From positions 1-64,000 of the forward strand of contig NC_084601.1 in NCBI RefSeq assembly GCF_033807715.1: 64,000 nt of DNA, written 5' to 3'. Numbering within the stretch: position 1 is the first letter of the stretch; every line of letters begins with the position of its first letter. The notes beneath the pieces were generated by a model, which had not been told where the DNA came from, made no database searches, and saw nothing but the letters and a program-made list of their open reading frames with translations. This DNA is from Cololabis saira (lineage: Eukaryota > Chordata > Actinopteri > Beloniformes > Belonidae). Both the position numbers and the translations under genes were made by a program. This document shows, in pieces, positions 1 to 12,800 of the stretch.

Positions 1-416
1 CTATTTTAGTTTTCAAAGTTGCCATGGGATTTACATACAATTGCATGTAAACATTGACATTTACAAAAACCAAATTGCAGTATTGACAGTTTTGGCATGT
101 TGAACTATGCGACTCTGGATCTGTTTTTATGAATTCCTTCAGTTAGATTTCATGCTTTCCTTCACAGGGAAGCATAATCCAGCCAATTAAAACAAACATT
201 CTTCTTTCCTCTCGCAAAAAGAGTCAACATTACCTTCAGTAGTTTTAAGCTTCTGCAGCCTTTATAGATACTTTGAAATGAAACTCTGGGACTAAATTAA
301 ACTAACTGAATGGTGAGCTGTCTCCTGTCTCCTGAGTAAAGGTTCTGAGACTCTACGAGAGTAAAATCTGAGGTCTGGTAACTCTTCACACAAGTTTTGG
401 ACCTTTAACCTTTAAC
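1..416. other. Unassigned AT-rich sequence
   Basis: No open frame with recognisable similarity, no splice-like coding block and no repeat I can name. Confidence 0.5.
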
Positions 417-1020
417 TGGTGCCGCTTTTGCACTAGTATCACCTTAGCTCGGTTCTACCCGTTTTGCGCTTTTGCATTAGGGCTGAGACGGGTAGAGCCG
501 CTCCAAGCCGATACCTTTTTCTGTAACCATTTCAGTGAGGTTCTAGCGGGCTGAGCCGGGACTATTTCTGAGGTCACCACCCTCCACGCCTCTGATTGGT
601 CGGGGGGCGGGGCCGTCACCACCCTCCGCGCCTCTGATTGGTCGGGGGGCGAGGCCGTCAAACGTTTGAATCAGGAAGCGGGAGTCAGCGCGAGGCGACT
701 CGCGGCGATTTTATTATACAGCAAAAACGTCTGTTTGGTGATCCAACTCTGAGGTGCAGATGTTCATAAACCTGGTGGCTGTCGAGAAAAAATTAAAAAA
801 GCGATGTAGACGGTCTGTTTTTTTTCTCAGCCGCTCCCGGCTCCAGCTGATTTCTCATCTGCGCCGACACAAACAAAAGTGCTGCGCAATCGAGTACGTC
901 ACAGCCGCTTCACCCCACCCCCCCCACTTCTCCCCTGGCAGTGCGAAAACACACGTGTGGAGCCGTGTAAAGCCGCGCCGCGCCGAGTCGGGCCAAGTAA
1001 GTCCTAGTGCAAAAGTGCCA
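417..1020. mobile_element. MITE with TGG...CCA inverted ends (Harbinger-like family)
   Basis: The left end TGGTGCCGCTTTTGCACTAG and the right end CTAGTGCAAAAGTGCCA are inverted repeats. No transposase frame. Inside are two copies of a roughly 40 bp unit containing TGATTGGTCGGGGGGCG. The same interior recurs at 16035-16446 in expanded form. A relative with similar ends lies at 23586-24297. Confidence 0.7.
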
Positions 1021-1374
1021 AAATTAGGTAATTTATGATGCCCTTTTCTAGCAGTTTGACCTGTACAGTTTTGGTTATGATCAGTTTCTGCTCACATTCT
1101 TTGGCCCTCTGCAAGCATGGGGTGCAGATGATGCAGATGTCCTCAGAGGGCGTCCATGGTGTTGATCACTTGTGCTTGCAGAGGAAACTTTAACATAGTT
1201 TTCTGTGGAGGTCAAAGTTATTCATGTTTTGGTTGACCTTTTTAAAGTATAATCTGTCCTGTAGTTGAGAGGATGATGTTCAAATAGATGCTCTGTCCAC
1301 TAATAAACACGTTTCCATCCCTGTATGAGGTTTGAAACAGTTAAACAAAGAGAGATTTTTTAAATTTTATTTAT

Positions 1375-1460
1375 CTGAGCTGGGATAGGCTCCAGCAGAC
1401 CCCCGTGACCCCGCAAGGGATAAAGCGGGTATAGATAATGGATGGATGGATGGATTTATC
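1375..1460 (+). mobile_element. Rex3/RTE-type LINE 3' tail
   Basis: GAGCTGGGATAGGCTCCAGC followed by a short tail and repeated GGAT units is the common teleost Rex3-type 3' end. Only the last 80 or so bases are present. Confidence 0.6.
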
Positions 1461-2800
1461 TGAACCTCTGCTCTATTTTTCACGACTTTCCCAAATGTAC
1501 AAGTGAATAAACCCAAATCAGTTCAGGCTGTAATCTGCTGGGAGAGCTAGATTAAATCAGATTAAAGACTAACCAGCACACTTCTTATTCGTCACAGTCC
1601 AGGGGTTTGTTTTGATGAAACGAAGACCACCCGGGGTTCACACGGATCAGAGATCACCCTCGCAGGACCGCCTGCATAATCCCCCTGCAATTATCTCAGA
1701 TTTGGAGGTTTGGCATTTTTGAGGTGGCTGTGATTATCAGATTAAAGTCTGCAGCAGCACTCGGTGGTGCAAATGTGTAATCCAAGTCCAAGTGCAATTT
1801 GTCTGCTCAGACTTTTCAAATAATTTGCATGTAAACAAGCTGTGAGCAGCTCAGCAGCTCTGTACACATGAGCTGATATATGATGCTGACACATGCTGAT
1901 GACTGCAGGTGGACACACATGAAGTAGTGCTCCTTATTTCCAACCAGGACACCACACAAGTGCTTGCTGGGAGGGATTTTCACCAAGAAACTCCAATCTG
2001 CCCTCATCATTTCGGGTGTGGTAGTTTCAGCGTCGGATGGGAATCACTGGGATGGATCTTTGTCCTAAATCTGAAACTATATTTAAACAAAAAGGACAGT
2101 CGGGGTCCTGAAATTCTTCCCATCATGCATCCCCCAGATGGCTGGAGCAGCCCTTGGGGGGTCAGTGCCTTGCTCCTGGGCATGCTGGGAAAGTGGCTCT
2201 GTTCTCATGGTTTCTATATTTAAGTGTCAGCAGGGATGTCGGACGCTGCCGAGGTCAGAGCTCAACACGTGGGGCTGCTATCAGCCCGGCCGGCCTGCAC
2301 AGCTTACTCTGCTGACTTTTTACGCTTTTTAATTCAATAACGTGTCAGTCTTGATATCAAGTCTCTCTGCACACAGACTGAATATTAACAGATGCAATTG
2401 TGAATCTTTAAATTTTATGTGCACATCAGCAGACTCAAAGACTCAGGGTGAAGAAGTTTTCTTTATTCCAGTACAAAACATCAACATGAGTCATCATACG
2501 TTTCAGTATAAAAGTAACAAAAGTCTGACTACAAAGCGAGGAGCACTGACCAAATCTCAGTGTGGTTCATTCAAGTTTCTTCTTTTTTACATCCTGAATT
2601 CAACTGATTCTCTATCAACCTTTATAATCTGATCATCAGTTTAACCATCAGAATAAATGTTTCCTCCCATAAAGCCAGCACATTATCACTTTGTTTGAAA
2701 CTGCTTTTGATTTTTTGTAGCTGATGTAACTGATGTGCATAATCCTCATTTTTAATTAAAATTACATGATTTTGTTTTTACAGTTTTACCATCACATTTT
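1461..2800. other. Unassigned intergenic sequence
   Basis: About 1.3 kb with no convincing gene or named repeat. Short open frames lack any family signature. Confidence 0.5.
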
Positions 2801-3134
2801 CAATTCAATTCAATTTTATTTATATAGCGTCTAATACAACAGATGTTGTCTCTAGACGCTTTCCAGAGATCCAGAACATGAACATAAACATAAACCCCCG
2901 AGCAATTATTATATAAACAATGGCAGGTAAAAACTACCATAGTGGGAGAAAAGCCTTAAGCCAAACAGTGGCAAGGAAAAAATCCCCTTTAGGAGGGAAG
3001 AAACCTTGAGCAGGACCAGGCTCATAAGGGGGGACCCTCCTGCCGAAGGCCAGACTGGGGGAGTCAGGGACGTCAGCAGCACACAGCAGGCAGGTGGAAG
3101 CAGCAGCGGGATGACCAGAGGGGGGTGGGATCAT
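2801..3134 (-). mobile_element. Fish LINE 3' end fragment, reverse orientation
   Basis: It begins with (CAATT)n and TTTTATTTATATAGCG, the reverse complement of a common teleost non-LTR 3' tail. The same sequence occurs in forward orientation at 39722-39893, where it ends in ATATAAATAAAATTGAAATT. Confidence 0.65.
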
Positions 3135-3726
3135 TAAGGACAGAGAAGTTCTTCCTTGGTTTCAGTTTTTTTTTTCTTTCTTTCATTTCCATAAAACTAA
3201 ACCAGGTTATTTTATGTTGATTGATTGATTGTGACAGCAAATGAAATTACTTTGTTTCACTTTTCAAAGCTTTTATTTTGGAAGGGAATGGAAATGAACA
3301 CCAACCACAGACCCCTGTTTATTTACTTTTCTGGATATTTTTTGTAGAAAATAAATCATTTTCATCATCATCCTTACAAAAAGCATTTAACATATTTCTT
3401 TCGTAAATGAAACTGATTAAATTATGAAATGTGAAAATAACTAGAAGGTTCAATGATGTTACAGGACGAATAACGTTCATTTTTCTAGCATGGGTTTTGG
3501 GATTTAGCACAATTTTCTGTTGTCTTAATGCAGAAAAAATGCTATTTATATATTTAGTAAAAGGAGCAGTGACTGTGTTGGAAAGATTAACACCACGTGA
3601 TAAAAAAAACATTTCAATAAATAGATCCAGTTTCTCTGATATCAAATGTGACATTTTTACGTCATTAAATAACAGTGAAATTTTGTTGTACCACATTATT
3701 AAGGTTTAATCCTGAAAACAATCATA

Positions 3727-3732
3727 TTTATT
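3727..3732 (-). terminator. Candidate pogz poly(A) signal
   Basis: AATAAA on the minus strand, about 320 bases after the stop codon. Other AATAAA hexamers lie at 3318-3323 and near 2459-2465, so the real 3' end is undetermined. Between 3141 and 4052 nothing coding is seen; part is presumably 3' UTR. Confidence 0.3.
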
Positions 3733-4052
3733 AAAGTGAAAATAGCTGATTGACTTTTTGTTCATTGTTTAATTGAGGATTAAGAACAAACAAAAGTTAC
3801 TTTTTGATGATCAGATGTGAACCTTTGGTGCTGTGTTTTTGCCAGAATAATTGTTATGGGACTGCTGAATTGCTGTCAGAAAATGTGTAATTTAAAACAA
3901 TTTGTTGTGTTTCCTTTTGTTTCATAGTCAATTGACTCATGGACAAATAATCCTGGTGGTCCATGTTATTCCTCCAGATAAATCCCTGCAGGTCTGGCCC
4001 AGAGCTGGCTCTAGGACGACATCACATCTCTGTGCTCAGCAGCAGCGGCGAC

Positions 4053-4470
4053 TTAGAAAGCAGGAGACGACGAGTTTTCCGGAAACCCATAAAAGGTCTC
4101 CTGATCGCTGTCACCGTAAAACATCTGGAGCAGCGTGGGCAGACTATTCATGTCAAACTCGTGCTCTTCTATCTCTTTGTCTATTGGCTCCTTGTTTGTC
4201 TCCTGGAAGTTCTCCTGTCCGTCTTCACTCCTGTCATCTCCATGTTTGTACATCTCCTCTTCAAGGTTATCTGCGTCCTTCTCCTTCTCCCTTAGCGCCA
4301 CGGCCTGTTTTATTTGTCTGGTGGGCTCTGGTCTCGTTTTCTGTCCTGGTGGAGCTGCTGGTCCTCCAGTTTCTTGAGGCTGGATCAGCGTTTGGGTCAA
4401 AGCTGCGACCATCCTCAATGTCTCCTTGTGGACGTCCTTGTGCTCCGGGCTGAACGTACAACTGAAGGAC
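4053..4470 (-). CDS. pogz: pogz last coding exon (C-terminus with LEDGF-binding-type motif; residues 1094-1232)
   Basis: It encodes [20 protein letters not shown], a charged Glu/Lys-rich helix-forming stretch, then [20 protein letters not shown] and nine more residues before TAA at 4053. Human ends [21 protein letters not shown]. The acidic segment plus FYGF is the known type of motif that binds the LEDGF/p75 integrase-binding domain. Acceptor CCTCAG at 4471. Confidence 0.92.
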
Positions 4471-6787
4471 CTGAGGGAGTCGTGAAGGCAGAGGGAAGCA
4501 TTAAAACCAAAATCAGAGGAGGAACACAGCACTCACTGTCACATCCCAATAATGTAACTAGATTTCCTGCTATAACCTCACAATAACCTGCAGAACTCAA
4601 ATCAGCATCAGGATGCTCTCACCTGGCCAGCATGTTCTTTAGTGAGTTGAGAGTGGAGGAAACTTCACTGAGCCAGCATGCCAGCGTCAGAGCCAGCTGA
4701 TCCAGCTCCAGACCGTCCAGACCCCCGTCGGAGACCAGCAGGGTCCACCGGGCCTGCAGAAAGAAGCAGCACCTGAGTACGTGTGGTGAGGGAACCGGAC
4801 GGGAGGATGGAGAGCTAGAGGGGAGAATACCTGCAGGAACTCTCGCAGCACTTGCGTCACACAGACATCTAGAGGTTGCAGACGACAGCTGCATTCCGAT
4901 GGGATGAAGGCGACATCTGTCTTGATGGAGGACAAGCTCTCTCTGAACCGTTGGCTCCGGTGACCTCGGTGAACATCCACAACCAGCAGGGATTCACTAG
5001 CCCACATGGAAGTCACATGGGGGAACCACACCTGAAGGTACAGGGAGCAGTGTTTGACAAAAGGTCACATGACAAAAAGCACACTACAGCTTTAAACTTC
5101 TGCACTTTGTGGCAACAACAAGCTGGATAAAGAAGATTTAACCCGGAGGGATGGAAACTAGTCCAGACAGCGAGTTCCCTCCAAGAGAAAGCAACACACT
5201 GCCAATAGATGTGTGTTTGCAAAGCTGTCACAACTACGATCCAATACCTAAGTTTACTTTACCTGTCTTATTTGTGACCAAGTACACTGTTAGTGTTAAC
5301 ATTCATAGTTAAGAAATGACCCACTGGCTCTGTTGGTTAGTCTAGAGTAAAAATACACCTGCGCCTCAGAAAATGTTCCCCTAAGGAAGAATAAAAAGAT
5401 CAGCTGCTAATAAGTGGCTGGTCAGTTGTGCAAGCCTCAGTCTGACCTCCCACCGTCATCCAGAGCAGAGACGCTTTTTATTTCTCTCCAACCGTCCAGT
5501 GGGGTAATTGGGGTGACACACCGCTGTAAAATGCCAGTGTGCTACTGTCACTTGTAACATCACGTTGAGCCAGTAAGCAGACAGAGTTGAGCGTGAGAAG
5601 AGATTTATTACAGAGCAAATGATTATTTTTCTAACAGAGTAGGCTTGTGTTTGCTTAGACTGAGATATTCTTTGCTTGGAAAAACACAAATCTTGTACGT
5701 ATGCTTGTGCTCATTAAAAATTGTTGCTTGCAATTACTTTAACCATACAGAATAAAATGAAAGATAAAATAAACCAGATATGTTTTCAGCAACATTCAGG
5801 CATTAGTTTTAAATTGTGTACGAGTACAACTTAAATTGAATTCCTCATGTGGAGAACCAAGGGTAAAATAGGTGCTGGTCTTAGAGAGAGGACCGCCCAC
5901 CAACCTCCACAACAATCAGTACGGTTTACTCGTTGTGAAACGGTGGGTTGTGTTGTATTGCTCATTTGAAGGCCTGAACATTTAAATCCTATTTATTTGT
6001 TTATCTGTTCAAGTGTTGTGGCTCCGGTGGCCTTACGGACAGTAAGTTTACAGGAAATGAGGGCAGGGGAAGACACGCAGCAGGGAGTTGCTGCATGAGG
6101 ACAGTGGCCTCGGCATGTGGGACGCGTGCTGGAACACTCCAGCCATCCATCATCCCACTTCCTCATCTATTTCAACAATACTGTTTATAGCCAACTAACC
6201 CAACTGAACAAATAAATACCACAAAAAAGAAAATCTGAGAGGAGCTTCTCCCTTTTTGTTAGTTTATAGCCAAACTGATAACTACCACTCCAACATCCTG
6301 TCCCACATGATAAAAATGTAAAACACTTGTGGAGCAACTTTGAGAACATGACCGACCTTATCGATCCAGATCTGCAGGCGGTCTTGGTCGGTGAATCCTT
6401 CCTGCCGAGCCTCCAGGAGAACATTGTTGGGGAAGCCGTCTGGAACACGTGAAGAAGCACCGGTGAAGAACAACAGGGGCGGCAGGAAGGTGCCGTCCGC
6501 CAGAGCCGACAGGGCGATGTCAAACACGGGGGTTTGGTTGGCTGAACCGAACAGCTGAAAGGCTGACGGGTTTTGTTTGGAGAAGAGATCAGAGTTGATG
6601 AAGACGGGGAGCTCGTCCATGCAGCCCCAGCAGTTAGGGGGCAGACCCCGGTTCTGGATCAGAGAAAAGACAAAGACCACTGCTCTGTGACTGCTGCTTC
6701 TCTCTCACGTTAGAAATGAGCTCATGAGTAAAAAGGTGCAGTATTTCAATGTGTCAGTATTATTGCAACTGCGATACATTAATATAG

Positions 6788-6838
<51 letters not shown>

Positions 6839-9800
6839 TACATACATACATACATACATATTTGGCTCTAGTGGCCTTTATTCAAAGTTTGGAGATGAGG
6901 GGGGTAGAGGAGAGAGAGAATGGGGGTGACCAGGACTGGAACCTGCAGCCTCAGTACCTGCTGGTTTTAACCACTGTTTAACCAGCGGCCCCTAATACAA
7001 CCACATTAACATGAAGTTGGATAAAACATGTGATGCAAGAAATGTTAATGTGATAAAGTGACAATCAACTGGGTCTTTTAGATCCAAGCTTTTTAGGTCA
7101 TTTGCCCATCATCATGCTTTGATAGCTGATCATTTCATTTCATTTCATTTATTCCATTCATGGTATATCTTCTTAATAATGTTGTACAAAATTCTATGAA
7201 GTACACATTATCACCATGAAAGAAAAGGAGCAGGAAGAAGAAAACTTATGATACCTGCCCCTCTCTGTTAATACAATTACATTGACTTACTGAACACCAA
7301 TCTATCTATACATATATTTATAACAAGCATTTATAACAATCATCAGCGCAGCGTCCTCCAATTTTCATGGAATGTGACCATTAAAGTTTAAACCTTACTG
7401 GTTAAAGCTTGTTAAAAAATTATTCTTTTCTATCGTTCAATCCTTTTCAAAAATGCACGCCCATAAATGCTGTTGGTGTGATCGAACGATATTCTTTAGT
7501 TTAGATAATTATATAGTGTGATGATCCAAACTAAATTAAACTTGGTGACCCCAACTGGGATGACATTCTTTGGAAACAACACATTTCATGAGTATCTGTC
7601 CACAGAAGCTGCTACAACCAACATGTCAATCTCTCATGAACTCATTGAGAAATCTTAAGTTTGGTATGTTTGTACAAGGCTTCAGTTGTTACAAACTTTG
7701 TTTGTCCATAATGGATTTTGGAAAGACTGTTCCAAAGTAAAAGTCAATTGGCCAAGTAGGAGGTGCTTTTAGAAGAACTCAAAACTAGTCCTAATGTAAC
7801 GTCCCTTTGGCTACCCGTACCACTAAACCACACACTGTACGGCATACTGGCCCGATCCTGCGCCTTCCTGTTTACTGACCAATAGCAGAGGCGCTAGACC
7901 AAGAAGGGCAGCCCTCCTCATTTGCATAAAGAGGCAGAAATTAATTAGGAAAAGTAAAAAGAGGGAAATGTAAAAACAACAAATACATGTACAAAGAAAA
8001 CAAAAAACTTTTTTTTTGGAACGACAATGCACGTATAAGGAAAAGGAAAAACAAAAAATATATTTTTTTGTTTTTATTTTTAATTATGTCAGTTTTGGTC
8101 CTCCATGGAGTCGTTCTTGTTGAGCTCAATACATTCATGCCAAATCCTGCAAGAATGTGCTGCTGGTTGCAAGGCTGCATAAGCTGGTCTAACAAGACGA
8201 CATTCAGTTCTAAAAACGTCACAGTATGCAAGTAAAAATGAGTGATGATACTGCCCACTGCCTATAAGAATACATATGAAAAGAAAGTATAAATACCAGG
8301 AAAACAAAGCGAGAGTAATGCCCTCTCTAAATAGCTCAAACAACTTCAAACAGTGTTTTATATCTGACCCTAACAATTAATTATTGTAAATTATCATACT
8401 ATTAATTATTCCGTTCTTCAATAGTTGTCATCAATATGAATTGGTGATTGTTATTAACAGCTGGTATTGGGTGTCTGACCTGTGAGAGGAGTTTCTCTAT
8501 GAATATGCGGCTGCTGTCGTGGATGCTCTTCAGTTTGTTGTTATTAGTGGTCTGCAGTCCCAGGTCGTGCCTCAGCATGAAGTCTATGGTCCAGCTGTAA
8601 CACTCCTTCAACGTGCTGTTTCCTCCCAGTGTGGCTTTTGCTGTCATCAGCAGGACATCCATACACACACTCAGCTGCTGCTCCCTTCTGTTCAGCACCC
8701 ACTCCGCCATCTTATCCGTCCTCCACCACCACTCTCTGCTCACCAGCCCATGCTGCTGCTGCATAATCCAGGACCGAATGGTCACTTGGCTCATCTGGAA
8801 ATGTTGAGCTGTCTGAGAGATGCCATGGCACAAACAGTACAGGACTACCAAGAGCTGTGAGAGTGACAGAGGAGCATCTTTAGCCTGAAGAAGAAGAAGG
8901 AGGAAACCTTAGTTGAAATGAAAGAATGTAACCTTTGTTATCCTACTGTCCTGACTGAATATTAGGGATAAAAGTTAATCAGTAACATGTCACCTCTCCT
9001 TGTTGTAATTGCGAGCCCAGGATCCTGATGGTCATGGCTGGTGTAAAGGAAGGAGGGGACAGGGAGGTGATGGGTTTGACTGACAGCTGGCTGGAGCTTT
9101 GACCTGATGGGAGGAGGTGAATTGGGATGAAGGCTCCAGTCTGAACACTGGGGGAGAAAAGAAAAAGATCAGAGTATTAGAATCACTTCATACACTGTTT
9201 CTTTTGGTTATCTATTTTTTCCTCTAAGGATATGATTACATGTTAGCATTACATGTTAGCATTGTTAAGTCGCAAAATATATAAACCCTTTTTCAGGATG
9301 GATTCAGGTAGGCTGGTGTTCGTAGGAAGGATATGAGGGAAACTGGTCCACAGTTACATAATATGCAGCACATTTAAATTGTGGAAGCAGCAGTGTGTTA
9401 AACCGTTACTGTTATAATAAGCCATTAGTAGTATAAATAAGATTAAGGAAAAACTGTCCCATCTTCAATGAAGTCAGTCATTTAGGTACATTTTGAATTC
9501 CTCAATTATGTTTGGGATGCAACAAGTTGCAAATGCACAAATTCAATGTCAATCGTTACCAAAGTTGAACAAGTTAAAAGTTTAACTACTGAGCAAAGAA
9601 AACTGCTAACCAAACATGCAGCTAATTCAGAATGAAAAAAATACATCTATCAATGATTTCACTTCAAAATACCAACCCTAAAACTGAAACGCTGAAGATG
9701 GGGACTTTAGATTCATGATACAAAATCAATACGGAGACAATTAAGCAAAATAAAGCACACATCTTTGTGACATTTCTTTACAGAGATATCAATACTCAGG

Positions 9801-12800
9801 GGTGCACATAGTCTAAAGCATCTACTACAGGACTGTCTCAGAAAAATAGAATATTGTGATTTTCTGTAATGCAATTACAAAAACAATTAAAGCTGCAAGC
9901 AGCGATGAACGGGCCCTCGCACTCACGTCCACCGCCCCCCATAAGCATATCAGAAATGACACCACCCACGACTTCCTATGTCAAACCATTCAAAAGTTAT
10001 AGCAGAAAAAAGGAACAACCGATCAGAAGAAGGGGCAGGGCTAATTCAGGCCAATGAAGGTCAAAGACTCCATACAGAGTCTGATGACACCACCCACGAC
10101 TCTTTATGTCAAACCATTCAAAAGTTATGGCAGAGAAAAGTATTCTAGGGGGCGCTGTTGAGCCATTAGGCCACGCCCATTAATGCAAACCATGAAATAT
10201 CAAATTTATCACCAGGCCTGGCTTGCATGCAAAATTTGGTGACTTTTGGAGAACTATCAAATATGGACCAATCAGATGAAGGGGACGAGCGCTTTTTCGC
10301 GTCTAGCGTCGCCACGGTAACGCTTTTGAAAGAGAAAAGTAATGTGCGTCGTCGCAGGACAGAGACGCACATTTTGATGTAAAAAAAACACAAAAATTGC
10401 TGACAAAAATTTCGGCATACAGCCGGGCTCAAACTCCCAACCTCTGGCACCAAAGACCGCAATGCTCTGGGTGAGGTATGTCTCAGCTACTCCTCTCACT
10501 TTGACTTACTGGCTTAGGAGAGACCAACATGATCGGTCCACGAGGGGGCGCATGATGTAGGACGTGTTTCACGTCGGCTCTTCGGGAATGAGTTTTTAAT
10601 ATATTTTATTCATTATATAAAGTCTGTCCTTCGGTTGCCACTACTAAATCCCCGTGCAAGGACTGTATATCGGTCTTCCTCAGTGTTTTAACCGGGTAAA
10701 TGTTGAGTTCCAGAGCGAAGAGTGAGTCTGCTAAGGCCGCCCGGGGCCGGCTGCAACCCGACTCCCCGGTGCTGTCGGATGCCAATGACGAGATGCTAAG
10801 CAGCATTAAAGCAATGATGGAGGACTTGCGTATTGAAATTGTCACGAAATTTGAGGCAATAGTGTCGGCAACTGTCAAGAAGGAGGTAGCGACCGCTCTG
10901 AAGCCGCTTGAGGGGAGAATTGATCGGCAAAGTGAGTCTATTAGCGATCTCGAGCACGCGGCTAATGAGCACGGCGACAAGCTAACCGACGTGCATGCTA
11001 ATGTGGCTAAGCTATCTGCTGTGGTGGAGACTTTGAGCAAGAAGTGTGAGGACCTGGAGGCCCGCTCTCGGTGGAGCAACATCCGTGTGGTTGGCGTGCC
11101 TGAGGGTACCGAGGGACCTCGACCCACAGAGTTCATGGCTGATTTTTTGAAAGATTTATTGCGACTGGAGGAGAGGCCCGGCCTCGATAGGGCCCACCGC
11201 ACGCTACGAGCCAAGCCAGGGGAGGGGGAACCACCGCGTCCGATGGTCATCAGGGTGACACTGTTCCGTGTCAGGAATGCTATTCTGCGCCGTGCGGGAG
11301 AGGCCTCACCGCTGCTGTACAACGGGAGGAAGGTATTTATCTTCCCCGACTTCACATCGTTGGTGGCCAAGCAGAGGGCGGCCTTTGTCCAGGTGAAAAA
11401 GGAGCTCCACGCCTGTGGTAATGTTAAGTTTGGCCTCCGGTACCCAGCTACACTGCACATCACCCTGTCGGGTGGCCAGACCCACAAGTTTGAGGACCCG
11501 GACCGGGCTTTGGATTTTGTGAACAAGAAACTGAAAAAGAACCCGGGTCCAGAAGATTCCACCGGCTGAGGGCTGGGCCGCTGATATCCTTATTTACAGC
11601 CATGACACGAATGTTGCGAACTTTAGACTGATTATGCGCTCTGCTCAGAGTATGTAGGTGCTAGAGGTTTTATTCTATTTTATTTATTTTTTTTTTTTTT
11701 TTTTATTAATTTTTTTTTTTATTAATTTAATTAATTTTTTAAGTAATTCATTTATTAAGTAATCGTCACTCTCTTGCTGAGGATTCTCTGTTTGATGACT
11801 GTTGCACTGAGGATTACTCCACTCTTAAATGGAGTCATTTATTTATTTATTTATTTTTATATAAATTTTTTTATTTTTTTATTTATTTAATTAATTTTTT
11901 TTTTTTTTAAGTAATTCATTTATTAAGTAATCGTCACTCTCTTGCTGAGGATTCTCTGTTTGATGACTCTGTTGCACTGAGGATTACTCCACTCTTAAAT
12001 GGAGTCATTTATTTATCTATTTTTATATACATTTTTTTTTTTTTTTTTTAATTTATTTAATTTATTTTATTAAGTGATCGTCACTCTCTTGCTGAGGATT
12101 TTCGGTTTAATGACTGTCGCACGGAGGATTACTCCACTCTTAAATGGAGTCATTTATTTTGTGTTTTACTTTGTGGTACCTTTTTCTGTTTTTGCTTATA
12201 GACCTTTTGGTTTTTAGGGGACAGCTCAATTCTGCATTCCCTTTAGTCGTTTGGTAGTACAGTGACACTACAGGTAACGACAGGTTTTATTTCAGAGGAG
12301 GGGGGGGTAGCACGCATCATTATTTGGATGCTTCTGCTAGGTGGGAACAAGGGGGGGGCGCTCTGCCCTGAGCTGGGGGGGTTGTTTGTTTTTTGGGGGG
12401 GGGGGTTGGCACCTACCCTATACTTTTGGTTTTATTTCATGTTTATGCTTACTATGTTGATAGATTTTTATTTTAGTCTCTCATGCTTACTACTTGGATC
12501 TAAACCTCTGACATTTGATGGCACAGTCTAGGAGATCACCTCTCATTGCAGGTGGAGATGTTAAGTTTGTTAGTTTGAATTGTAAGGGCCTAATTAATCA
12601 AATTAAACGAAGTAAGGTTTTACACTATTTGCGCCATCTCAATGCCCACATAATTTACTTGCAAGAGACTCACCTGAGAGAGGTGGATAACATGAGGCTT
12701 AAAAAGAGCTGGGTTGGGAACATTTACTCATCCTCTTTTTCTAGTAAATCACGGGGGGTAGCTATTCTTTTGCACAGGGACATTCCCTTTGTTCATACCC

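Noticed and set aside
754..1038. 94-codon frame in the first MITE
   Set aside because: It lies inside a non-autonomous element and has no domain or coding signature.
4619..4894. 91-codon minus-strand frame overlapping pogz exons 19-20
   Set aside because: Reads through an intron in the wrong frame; the spliced exons match POGZ instead.
10430..10505. Functional tRNA gene
   Set aside because: The arms do not pair well and no acceptor stem is seen; at most a SINE-type remnant.
10606..11562. 318-codon minus-strand frame opposite LINE ORF1
   Set aside because: Antisense shadow of a well-recognised ORF1; no similarity of its own.
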